The position numbers and the translations under genes are program-made. Below the pieces are notes generated by a model, which saw only the letters and a list, made by a program, of their open reading frames with translations, searched no databases and was not told the DNA's origin. Below are positions 25,810 through 33,302 of a DNA stretch of 64,000 nucleotides, one piece after another. Numbering within the stretch: position 1 is the stretch's first letter; every line of letters begins with the position of its first letter. The DNA is from CAMDHY01 sp046156265 (lineage in GTDB: Bacteria > Pseudomonadota > Alphaproteobacteria > Rhizobiales > Segnochrobactraceae). The stretch covers positions 248,001 through 312,000 of the forward strand of contig NZ_JAWDIR010000043.1 of NCBI RefSeq assembly GCF_046156265.1, read 5' to 3'.

Positions 25810-26796
25810 ATGTGGGCGATGCAACTCGAGCGGATCGGCGGGCCTCTGGTCGCCGTCGAGCGGCCCGACGCCGTGGCGGGGCCGGGGGAGGTGGCGATCC
25901 GGGTGACCGCCTGCGGCGTCTGTCGCACGGACCTGCATGTCGTCGACGGCGATCTGCCGGACCCGGTTCTGCCGATCGTGCCGGGTCACGAGATCGTCGG
26001 CCAGGTGTCGGCGCTCGGCGCGGGCGTCGAGGGCTTCCAGATTGGTGAGCGCGTCGGCGTCGGCTGGCTCGGCGCCACCTGCAGCCATTGCGAGTTCTGC
26101 CGGGAGGGCCGCGAGAACCTCTGCGACAAGCCTGCCTTCACCGGCTTCACGCGCAATGGCGGGTTCGCCACCCAGGCGGTCGCCGATGCCCGCTACGTCT
26201 ATCCGCTCGGCGAGGAGGGCGACGACGCGGCGGTGGCGCCGCTTCTCTGCGCCGGGCTGATCGGCTGGCGGTCGCTGGTGATGGCGGGGGAGGGCGAGCG
26301 GCTGGGGCTCTACGGCTTCGGTGCCGCCGGCCACATCATCCTGCAGGTCGCGCGCTGGCAGGGGCGACGCGTCTTCGTCTTCACGAAGCCGGGGGACACG
26401 GCCGCCCAGGATCTCGCGCGCAGCCTCGGGGCGGAGTGGGTGGGCGGCTCCGACGAGCTGCCGCCCGAGCCGCTGCACGCGGCGATCATCTTCGCACCCG
26501 TGGGGACGTTGGTGCCGGCGGCGCTGAAGGCCGTCCGCAAGGGTGGGCGCGTTGTCTGCGCCGGCATTCACATGAGCGACATTCCGGGTTTCCCCTACCG
26601 CTGGCTATGGGGCGAGCGGCAGGTGATGTCAGTCGCCAACCTGACGCGCGCCGACGCCGACACCTTTCTGCGGATCGCGCCCCAGGCGGGCATCCACACC
26701 CATGTCACCCGCTACGCGCTCACGGATGCGAACGCCGCCCTCGACGACCTGCGCTCGGGCCGCCTCACCGGCGCCGCGGTGCTGGTGCCGAATTGA
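25810..26796 (+). CDS. Zinc-dependent alcohol dehydrogenase, MDR family, 328 aa
   Basis: Catalytic zinc ligands C38 (GVCRTDLH), H60 and E61 (PGHEIVG) and a structural zinc site C91, C94, C97, C105 (CSHCEFCREGRENLC) are all present. The Rossmann loop is YGFGAAGHIILQVAR. The protein is near the usual 330-350 residues and resembles the AdhP-like alcohol dehydrogenases that oxidise short-chain alcohols with NAD(P). GAGG ends 9 nt before ATG 25810; a second in-frame ATG is at 25819. It is followed by the host-attachment-family gene after 38 bp, probably one transcript. The true alcohol or aldehyde substrate is not evident. Confidence 0.87.
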   Translation: MWAMQLERIGGPLVAVERPDAVAGPGEVAIRVTACGVCRTDLHVVDGDLPDPVLPIVPGHEIVGQVSALGAGVEGFQIGERVGVGWLGATCSHCEFCREGRENLCDKPAFTGFTRNGGFATQAVADARYVYPLGEEGDDAAVAPLLCAGLIGWRSLVMAGEGERLGLYGFGAAGHIILQVARWQGRRVFVFTKPGDTAAQDLARSLGAEWVGGSDELPPEPLHAAIIFAPVGTLVPAALKAVRKGGRVVCAGIHMSDIPGFPYRWLWGERQVMSVANLTRADADTFLRIAPQAGIHTHVTRYALTDANAALDDLRSGRLTGAAVLVPN

Positions 26797-26834
26797 GACG
26801 GGCCGCCCCGCGGCCCAGAGAGTAGGAGACCACC

Positions 26835-27281
26835 ATGAAGCTTCGGATCCCCCACGACGCCGCCGTCATCGTCTGCGACGGCCAGAAGGCGCTGTTCCTG
26901 CGCAACGAGGGCGACGAGGAGTTCCCGAACCTGAAGGTCGAGCGCGTCTCGGAGGCCGAGGAAAAGGGCCGCACCAGCGACCTCGGCACTGACCGTCCGG
27001 GCCGGACGCAGAACGCCGCCGGGCCGACGAGCGCGATGGAGCCGACGGACTGGCACGCCCGGGCCGAGCGGCACTTCGCCGAGGAGACGGCGCGCGCGGT
27101 CGCGGCGATCCACGACAAGGACCACAAGCGCAAGATCGTGCTGGTGGCGCCGCCGAAGACGCTCGCGGCGCTGCGTGAGACGCTCGGCGAGACGCTGCGG
27201 CCGAGCATGCTGGCCGAGATCGACAAGGACCTCACCCACCACCCCGTCCACGAGATCGAACGGCTGCTGACGGCCGCCTGA
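26835..27281 (+). CDS. Host attachment family protein (baeRF-like), 148 aa
   Basis: The N-terminus (MKLRIPHDAAVIVCDGQKALFLRNEGD) and the C-terminal LVAPPKTLAALRETLGETLRPSMLAEIDKDLTHHPVHEIERLL match the family annotated as protein required for attachment to host cells (PF10116), an archaeal release-factor-like fold. The middle part, LGTDRPGRTQNAAGPTSAMEPTDWHARAERHFAEE, is also typical. Function in free-living bacteria is unproven; the name comes from Agrobacterium-type attachment mutants. TAGGAG lies upstream of the ATG. It is 38 bp downstream of the alcohol dehydrogenase gene, in the same direction. Confidence 0.85.
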   Translation: MKLRIPHDAAVIVCDGQKALFLRNEGDEEFPNLKVERVSEAEEKGRTSDLGTDRPGRTQNAAGPTSAMEPTDWHARAERHFAEETARAVAAIHDKDHKRKIVLVAPPKTLAALRETLGETLRPSMLAEIDKDLTHHPVHEIERLLTAA

Positions 27282-27324
27282 CGCGGACGACAGGACTGGC
27301 GCCTCGGGTGCCGACTGACGGAAT

Positions 27325-27352
27325 GAGGCTGACGCCCGCGGGCGCCAGCCTC
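27325..27352. terminator. Bidirectional hairpin between convergent genes
   Basis: GAGGCTG at 27325-27331 pairs with CAGCCTC at 27346-27352, with an inner self-complementary CGCCCG/CGGGCG core, giving a nearly perfect stem of about 13 bp between the convergent genes ending at 27281 and 27372. Confidence 0.6.
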
Positions 27353-27371
27353 TCATGCGCTCTGCGGCGGC

Positions 27372-28076
27372 TCAGGCGCCGGCGCGCAGGCGGACGCTGA
27401 CGCGGCCCACGCCGGCGATCTCGAAGGCGACTTCCGTGTCTTCCGGGGCGAGGAAGATCGGCGGCACGACCGAGCCCAGGATGACGATGTCGCCCTTGCG
27501 CAGCCGCTCGCCGCCGGCGGCCAGCGTGTCGGCGCAGGTCCGCAGGATCTCCACGAACCGGCCGGTGTTGGCCTCGACGTCCTCGACGCTCGCGTGGGTC
27601 TCGCCGTTGCGTCGCACGGTTCCCCGCAGCCGCGACCAGTCGAAGCCCGCGCCGGCGGGCCGGAAGGGTCCGGTCAGCACGTGGCGGTGGAAGATGTTGT
27701 GGGCGAGGATCTTCTCGGCGTCCTCGGGCGGGAAGAACAGGTCCGCGAGCTCGATCGCCGGCGCAAAGGCCTCGATGGCGACGCTGGTGAACGCCGCACC
27801 GTCGGCCACGTCGGCGCCGATGCGCACCGCAATCTCCGGCTCGGCCACCGGCTTCACCCAGCCGGACAAGTCGGCCTCGGCGCCGGAGGCAAGGACGCTC
27901 GCCTCCATCATGTAGCCGACCAGCGGGCCGGAGAGCGAGAACTTGGCAAGCGCCGCCGGCGTGCCGAAGCCGAGCTTCCAGCCGATCGGCCGTTCGCCCG
28001 CCGCGATCCGGGCGGTCCGCTCGGCGAACTGGGGCACCATGCCGGCGGCGACGGATTGAGTTTGATAGGTGGGCAC
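27372..28076 (-). CDS. 2-keto-4-pentenoate hydratase-family protein, 234 aa
   Basis: The fold is that of the fumarylacetoacetate hydrolase-related hydratase/decarboxylase family: GWKLGFGTPAALAKF, VAEPEIAVRIGADV, FAPAIELADLFFPPEDAEKILAHNIFHRHVLTGP and a C-terminal LRKGDIVILGSVVPPIFLAPEDTEVAFEI. The acidic residues in EPEIA and IELAD are the metal ligands. Start is GTG 28076 because GAGG lies 7 nt upstream; an upstream ATG lacks a site. A LacI-type operator lies 64 bp upstream of this start, and the LacI gene is next on the same strand, so it is probably under that repressor. It likely handles a 2-keto acid from sugar-acid or aromatic breakdown. Confidence 0.8.
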   Translation of the reverse strand: MPTYQTQSVAAGMVPQFAERTARIAAGERPIGWKLGFGTPAALAKFSLSGPLVGYMMEASVLASGAEADLSGWVKPVAEPEIAVRIGADVADGAAFTSVAIEAFAPAIELADLFFPPEDAEKILAHNIFHRHVLTGPFRPAGAGFDWSRLRGTVRRNGETHASVEDVEANTGRFVEILRTCADTLAAGGERLRKGDIVILGSVVPPIFLAPEDTEVAFEIAGVGRVSVRLRAGA

Positions 28077-28139
28077 GGGGTCGCCTCGCCGGATTGGGGG
28101 AGCATCGGTCTTCAACCGCCCGGAGCGGACGATCAGCGC

Positions 28140-28153
28140 GGCAAACGATTGCC
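28140..28153. promoter_or_regulatory. Putative LacI-family operator (hydratase side)
   Basis: GGCAAACGATTGCC is a near-palindrome of the LacI-family type with the central CG. It lies between the LacI gene stop and the hydratase start, in the hydratase promoter region. The reverse complement matches the site at 29383-29396 at 13 of 14 positions. Confidence 0.65.
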
Positions 28154-28227
28154 ACAGGAGTTCTGTCCCTGGCAACCGGCCGCCGTCGGCGAGCCTTGAT
28201 GGACAGGCGCCGTCGCCGGTCGGTGGC

Positions 28228-29256
28228 TCAGACGACGGTGGGGCGTGCGCGGGCGGTGGAGCCGCGGACGACGAGGTCGACCGGCAGCATGGCGCTGCGA
28301 TCGAGGCCGGGTTTACCCTCGATCAGATCGACGATCATGTCGGCGGCGCGCGCACCCATCTGGTGCTTGGGGACGCGCACGGTGGTGAGCGGCGGCGTCA
28401 GCCGGTCGACCATGATCATGTCGTTGAAGCCGGTGACGGCGACGTCCCCCGGGCACTCGAGGCCGCGGCGGCGCAGCGCCGTGATGGCGCCGACGGCGAG
28501 GCGGTCGTTGGCGCAGACAAGCGCGGTGAAGGGCGGGGCGGTGGCGAGCAGCGTCTCGGTGCAGCGCTCGCCCTCTTCCTCGCGGTAGCCGCGCGCCACC
28601 GCCACGGGTGGCGGGCCGCCGAGGCCGAGCGCCTCGCAGGCGGCGAGGAAGCCGCGCTGGCGCAGCACGCCCGTCGACAAATGCTGCGGGCCGGCGATCG
28701 CCGCGATGTTGCGGTGACCGAGGGCGACCAGGTGGGTGACGATGGCATCCATGCCGGCCGCCTCGTCGGCGATGACCGAGGGAACGTCCGAATCGAAGAC
28801 CTGGCGGTTGACGGTGACGACGGGCGTCGCGTCGCGCCACTCCTCCCGCGACGGGTCGGCATTGATCTCGACGCTCGCGAGAAGCAGCCCGTCGACGCCA
28901 CGGTCGCGCAGCATCGTCACCATCTCGCGCTCGCGGCGGGCGTCTCCGTCGGTGTTGGCGACGATGGCGACATAGCCGCGGCGGGCGAGCGCATCCTCGA
29001 TGCCGCGGATGATCGGCGGGAAGGCGGGGTCGGTGATGTCGGGGATGATCACGCCGATCATCCGTGTGCTGTTGGTCTTCAGCGAATAGCCGGCGCTGCT
29101 CTTGCGGTAGCCGAGCGCCCGGCTCGCCCGCTCGATCCGCTCGGCGAGCTCGCCCGAGACGCGGTGCGGGGAGGACGGATCGAGGGCGCGCGACACCGTC
29201 GACAGGTGCACGCCGACGGCGTCCGCCACGTCCTTCAGGGTTACGCGCCTCTTCAT
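28228..29256 (-). CDS. LacI-family transcriptional repressor, 342 aa
   Basis: The N-terminal helix-turn-helix is VTLKDVADAVGVHLSTVSRALDP (residues 5-27), followed by the hinge helix and a periplasmic-binding-protein-like effector domain (TRMIGVIIPDITDPAFPPIIRGIEDAL, DGLLLASVEINAD, TALVCANDRLAVGAITALRRRG). Start at 29256 gives the standard length. It is flanked by two matching operator-like palindromes (28140 and 29383), one in front of the hydratase gene and one in front of the oxidoreductase-cupin pair. It therefore probably represses both units and perhaps itself. The effector is likely a sugar or sugar acid. Confidence 0.92.
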   Translation of the reverse strand: MKRRVTLKDVADAVGVHLSTVSRALDPSSPHRVSGELAERIERASRALGYRKSSAGYSLKTNSTRMIGVIIPDITDPAFPPIIRGIEDALARRGYVAIVANTDGDARREREMVTMLRDRGVDGLLLASVEINADPSREEWRDATPVVTVNRQVFDSDVPSVIADEAAGMDAIVTHLVALGHRNIAAIAGPQHLSTGVLRQRGFLAACEALGLGGPPPVAVARGYREEEGERCTETLLATAPPFTALVCANDRLAVGAITALRRRGLECPGDVAVTGFNDMIMVDRLTPPLTTVRVPKHQMGARAADMIVDLIEGKPGLDRSAMLPVDLVVRGSTARARPTVV

Positions 29257-29382
29257 GCCGTCATCGAGACTGGGACCGGGATCGAGAGAAGGGACGATGT
29301 CGCTGGACGCTAACGGAGTTCCTCGTTTGCGTCGATGCGACGCGCACTGTCGGACCCGGGATAGACACCCCGGCGGATGTAT

Positions 29383-29416
29383 GGCAATCGTTTGCACGGA
29401 ATTTGCCGGCCGGCAA
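29383..29416. promoter_or_regulatory. Putative LacI-family operators in the lacI-oxidoreductase divergent region
   Basis: GGCAATCGTTTGCA at 29383-29396 is the inverted counterpart of the operator at 28140-28153. A perfect 14-bp palindrome, TTGCCGGCCGGCAA, follows at 29403-29416. Both lie between the divergent starts at 29256 and 29473, 57-90 bp upstream of the oxidoreductase start. Confidence 0.65.
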
Positions 29417-29472
29417 TGCCTCCTGTTCGAGGCGATGGAGCGGTGCGGCGAGGAAGGCTCGGAGGTGACAAC

Positions 29473-30357
29473 GTGAAGGTAGGCTTCATCGGTTTGGGTG
29501 CCATGGGACAGGAGATCGTCCCGAGGCTTTTGGCGGGCGGCCATCAGGTCGTCGGCTGGAACCGCTCGCGCGACAAGGCCGAGCCGCTGATCGCGCTGGG
29601 CATGGGCTGGGCCGAAAGCCCGAAGGCGCTCGCCGAGGCGTCCGAGGTGGTGCTGTCGATCGTCACCGACGCAAAGGCCGTCGAGGCCGTGGCCCTCGGT
29701 GAGAACGGCGTGCTCGCGGGACTTTCGCCGGACGCCGTCTATGCAGACATGAGCACGATCGCTCCCGACGCGAGCCGCCGCATCAGCGACGCCTTCCGCG
29801 CCGCCGGCAAGATCATGCTCGACGCGCCGCTCTCCGGCAGCCCGGTGACGCTGCGCCAGGGCCTCGCCTCGATCATGGTCGGCGGCGACAAGGCGGCGAT
29901 GGAGAAGGCGGCACCCGTCTTCCTGTCGATCGGCCCGAAGCTGACGCACATCGGCGACAGCGGCCTCGCCGTGCAGATGAAGATCGCCATCAACCTCTGC
30001 CTCATGGTCGAGGTCATCGTGTTCGGCGAGGCGATCGCCCTCGCCGAGAAGGGCGGCGTCAAGCGCGAGGTCGCCGTCGACGCGATGCTGAAGAGCGTCG
30101 CCGCCTCGCCGGTGCTCGGCTACCGCGGCCCGTTCATCATCGAAGGCCAGATGCCCGATGTGCCGCTGGCAGACGTGACGCTGCAGCAGAAGGACATGAT
30201 CCTGGCGCTCGACCTCGCTCGCAAGCAGGGCAGCGTCGTGCCGCTCGCCGCCGCCGCCAACGAGATGATGAACGCCTGCCGCGGCCTCGGCATCGACCAT
30301 CGCGATTTCGTCACGGCGTTCGACGTCTATCGGCGCCTGGGAGGAGACAACTCGTGA
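29473..30357 (+). CDS. NAD(P)-dependent beta-hydroxyacid dehydrogenase, 294 aa
   Basis: A 3-hydroxyisobutyrate dehydrogenase-family protein: the cofactor loop GLGAMG at residues 7-12, the substrate block LDAPLSGSPVTLRQG and the catalytic lysine K170 (AVQMKIAIN). Family members reduce or oxidise beta-hydroxyacids such as tartronate semialdehyde, 3-hydroxyisobutyrate or succinic semialdehyde. GTG 29473 has a near-perfect GGAGGTGA 4 nt upstream. It overlaps the cupin gene by 4 nt (GTGA). Together with the LacI regulator and the 2-keto acid hydratase it fits a small sugar-acid catabolic regulon, although the substrate is not shown. Confidence 0.87.
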   Translation: MKVGFIGLGAMGQEIVPRLLAGGHQVVGWNRSRDKAEPLIALGMGWAESPKALAEASEVVLSIVTDAKAVEAVALGENGVLAGLSPDAVYADMSTIAPDASRRISDAFRAAGKIMLDAPLSGSPVTLRQGLASIMVGGDKAAMEKAAPVFLSIGPKLTHIGDSGLAVQMKIAINLCLMVEVIVFGEAIALAEKGGVKREVAVDAMLKSVAASPVLGYRGPFIIEGQMPDVPLADVTLQQKDMILALDLARKQGSVVPLAAAANEMMNACRGLGIDHRDFVTAFDVYRRLGGDNS

Positions 30358-30755
30358 CCGTGAAGCCCTATCGCACCCGTATCGAAGACGTGCCGCTCGT
30401 CAAAGGCCTCAAGGAGGAGGACGGCTGGTACGACATGCAGGTCCGCTTCTGCGTCGACAAGGCGACCGTCGGCACCGACAACGTGCTCGGCTGGACCGTG
30501 CTGCCGCCGGGCGCCAAGCACGACAAGCATCGCCACTTCCACTGCGACGAGTTCCTCTTCGTCATCTCCGGCAGCGGCTACATCTACACCGACGAGGGCA
30601 CCGAGCCCTCGAAGGCCGGCGACGTGGTGTTCACGCCGCGCGGCCACTGGCACGGCTTCAACAACACCGGCGACGTCGACGCGGTGCTGGCCTGGGGCTG
30701 GATCGGCGCGGGCTCGCTGGAAGACGCCGGCTACGAGGTGCCGTCCGAGGAGTGA
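30354..30755 (+). CDS. Cupin-domain protein, 133 aa
   Basis: A single cupin barrel: motif 1 is visible as PPGAKHDKHRHFHCDEFLFVISGSG with two or three His and a Glu able to bind a metal, and motif 2 as KAGDVVFTPRGHWHGFNNTGD with a further His. This pattern suits a small metalloenzyme or sugar isomerase. GTG 30354 overlaps the preceding stop and has GGAGGAGA in range. A strong terminator follows. Its place behind the dehydrogenase suggests it acts on the same substrate, for example as isomerase or mutarotase. Confidence 0.82.
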   Translation: MTVKPYRTRIEDVPLVKGLKEEDGWYDMQVRFCVDKATVGTDNVLGWTVLPPGAKHDKHRHFHCDEFLFVISGSGYIYTDEGTEPSKAGDVVFTPRGHWHGFNNTGDVDAVLAWGWIGAGSLEDAGYEVPSEE

Positions 30756-30796
30756 TCCTCCGGGCCTTCGGGCCCGCAGTTCCTGACGCGATCGCA

Positions 30797-30830
30797 ACGA
30801 CGGCGGGCTTGCCCGCCGTCGTTTGCGTTT
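30797..30830 (+). terminator. Rho-independent terminator after the cupin gene
   Basis: An 11-bp stem (ACGACGGCGGG at 30797-30807, complement at 30812-30822) with loop CTTG is followed by TTGCGTTT, the best intrinsic terminator in this part of the window. Confidence 0.75.
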
Positions 30831-30908
30831 GAGGGGAGGGAGCCGGAACGAGCGGCGCGCGGCACCGAGTTGCTGGTCTGGAGCCAAGCTGCTGCACCCT
30901 TGAACGCA

Positions 30909-30948
30909 TACCCCGGGCAGTATATGGGGGTACTGCCATGGGTACCCC
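30909..30948. promoter_or_regulatory. FrmR/CsoR-type operator cluster upstream of frmR
   Basis: Overlapping inverted repeats of TACCCC and GGGGTA lie at 30909-30914, 30927-30932 and 30943-30948. A further inverted repeat, GGCAGTA/TACTGCC, lies at 30916-30937. The last copy ends 22 bp before the frmR ATG. G/C-tract boxes of this type are bound by CsoR/FrmR-family repressors, so autoregulation of frmR-frmA-fghA is likely. Confidence 0.7.
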
Positions 30949-30969
30949 AAGGGCGCCCCCGGAGAGGCA

Positions 30970-31251
30970 ATGCCGCATTCACCAGACGACAAGAAGCGTG
31001 CGCTCGCCCGCCTGCACCGTATCAAGGGGCAGGCCGAGGGGCTGGAGCGCGCCATCGAGGCGGGAGCGGAATGCGGGCTGCTGCTGCAGCAGATTGCCGC
31101 CTTGCGGGGGGCGGCGGGCGGGCTGATGGCGGAGGTGCTGGAAAGCCACCTGCGCGAGACGCTCGGGGAGGCCCCTGACAACGGCCGGCCGGCGCTCGCC
31201 GCCGACGATCTCGCCGACATCACCAAGATGCTGCGGACCTACCTGAAATAG
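30970..31251 (+). CDS. frmR: Formaldehyde-responsive repressor FrmR, 93 aa
   Basis: A CsoR/RcnR-family four-helix protein. It keeps the residues used by FrmR for formaldehyde sensing and metal exclusion: Pro2 (MPHSP), Cys35 (GAECGLLLQQIAALRGAAGG) and His60 (LESHLRET). The close match to E. coli FrmR over the whole chain (KKRALARLHRIKGQAEGLERA...) and the genes that follow support FrmR over a copper or nickel sensor. GGAGAGG lies just upstream. It heads the frmR-frmA-fghA operon, with 30 bp before frmA, and the boxes at 30909-30948 are its probable operators. Confidence 0.92.
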   Translation: MPHSPDDKKRALARLHRIKGQAEGLERAIEAGAECGLLLQQIAALRGAAGGLMAEVLESHLRETLGEAPDNGRPALAADDLADITKMLRTYLK

Positions 31252-31281
31252 CCGACACACTGCGATCTGAGGAAACAGTCC

Positions 31282-32394
<1,113 letters not shown>

Positions 32395-32404
32395 GGGCGC
32401 GGGT

Positions 32405-33241
32405 ATGGAAACGATCTCGAAGGCGAAGGCCCACGGCGGCGTCCAGGGCGTCTACCGGCACGAGTCGACCACGACAAAGACCCCGATGACGTTCGCCGTG
32501 TTCGTGCCGCCGCAGGCAGCTGACGGCAAGGTGCCGGTGCTCTGGTACCTCTCCGGCCTCACCTGCACCCATGCGAACGTCACGGAAAAGGGCGAGTACC
32601 GGGCGGCGGCGGCGAAGCACGGCGTCATCCTGGTGGCGCCGGATACGAGCCCGCGCGGGCCCGGCGTGCCGGACGAGCCGGACAACTGGCAGTTCGGCTC
32701 GGGCGCCGGCTTCTATGTCGACGCCACCGAGGCGCCCTATGCCACGAACTACCGGATGGCCTCCTACATCCTCGACGAGCTGCCGGCGCTGATCGCGGCG
32801 GAGTTCCCCGCCGACCTGAGCCGGCAGGGCATCTTCGGCCACTCGATGGGCGGCCACGGCGCGCTGACGATGGCGCTGAAGCACGCCGACCGCTTCCGCT
32901 CGTGCTCGGCGTTCGCGCCGATCGTGCAGCCGTCGACGGCGGAGTGGTCGCGGCCGGCGCTGACGAAGTATCTCGGCGCCGACGAGGGCGCGTGGCGCGC
33001 CTACGATGCGGTAGCTCTGATCGAGGACGGCAAGCGTTTCCCGGAGTTCCTCGTCGACCAGGGCACGGCCGATTCGTTCCTGACGACGGGGCTGCGGCCG
33101 GCACTGCTGGAGGCGGCCTGCCGGAAGGCCGGCATCCCGATGACGCTGAACATGCGGGAAGGCTACGACCACTCCTACTACTTCATCTCGACCTTCATGG
33201 CCGACCACGTCGCCTGGCATGCCGAGCGGCTGGCGGGGTAG
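32405..33241 (+). CDS. fghA: S-formylglutathione hydrolase, 278 aa
   Basis: An esterase-D-type alpha/beta hydrolase. The nucleophile is S147 in GIFGHSMGGHGA. An Asp in LVDQGTADSF and His in GYDHSYYF complete the triad, and LSGLTCTHANVTEKG near residue 50-65 is the family signature. It splits S-formylglutathione to formate and glutathione, the second step after FrmA. It is the last gene of the formaldehyde operon, separated by 10 bp from frmA. A bidirectional hairpin follows between it and the convergent hydroxylase operon. Confidence 0.95.
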   Translation: METISKAKAHGGVQGVYRHESTTTKTPMTFAVFVPPQAADGKVPVLWYLSGLTCTHANVTEKGEYRAAAAKHGVILVAPDTSPRGPGVPDEPDNWQFGSGAGFYVDATEAPYATNYRMASYILDELPALIAAEFPADLSRQGIFGHSMGGHGALTMALKHADRFRSCSAFAPIVQPSTAEWSRPALTKYLGADEGAWRAYDAVALIEDGKRFPEFLVDQGTADSFLTTGLRPALLEAACRKAGIPMTLNMREGYDHSYYFISTFMADHVAWHAERLAG

Positions 33242-33264
33242 GGCGGCGGTCGACGGCGCGGCAG

Positions 33265-33302
33265 AGAGTGAACACCGGGCGCATTCGCCGGGTGTTCACT
33301 CT
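33265..33302. terminator. Bidirectional hairpin between fghA and the molybdenum hydroxylase operon
   Basis: AGAGTGAACACC at 33265-33276 pairs perfectly with 33291-33302, with an inner GGCG/CGCC stem. The minus-strand stop codon of the hydroxylase gene (33296-33298) lies inside the downstream arm, so the hairpin overlaps coding sequence. Confidence 0.65.

Noticed and set aside
30970..31251. Copper or nickel sensor (CsoR/RcnR) instead of FrmR
   Set aside because: Pro2, Cys35 and His60 plus the frmA-fghA genes behind it support FrmR, and the copper-binding His/Cys set of CsoR is incomplete.
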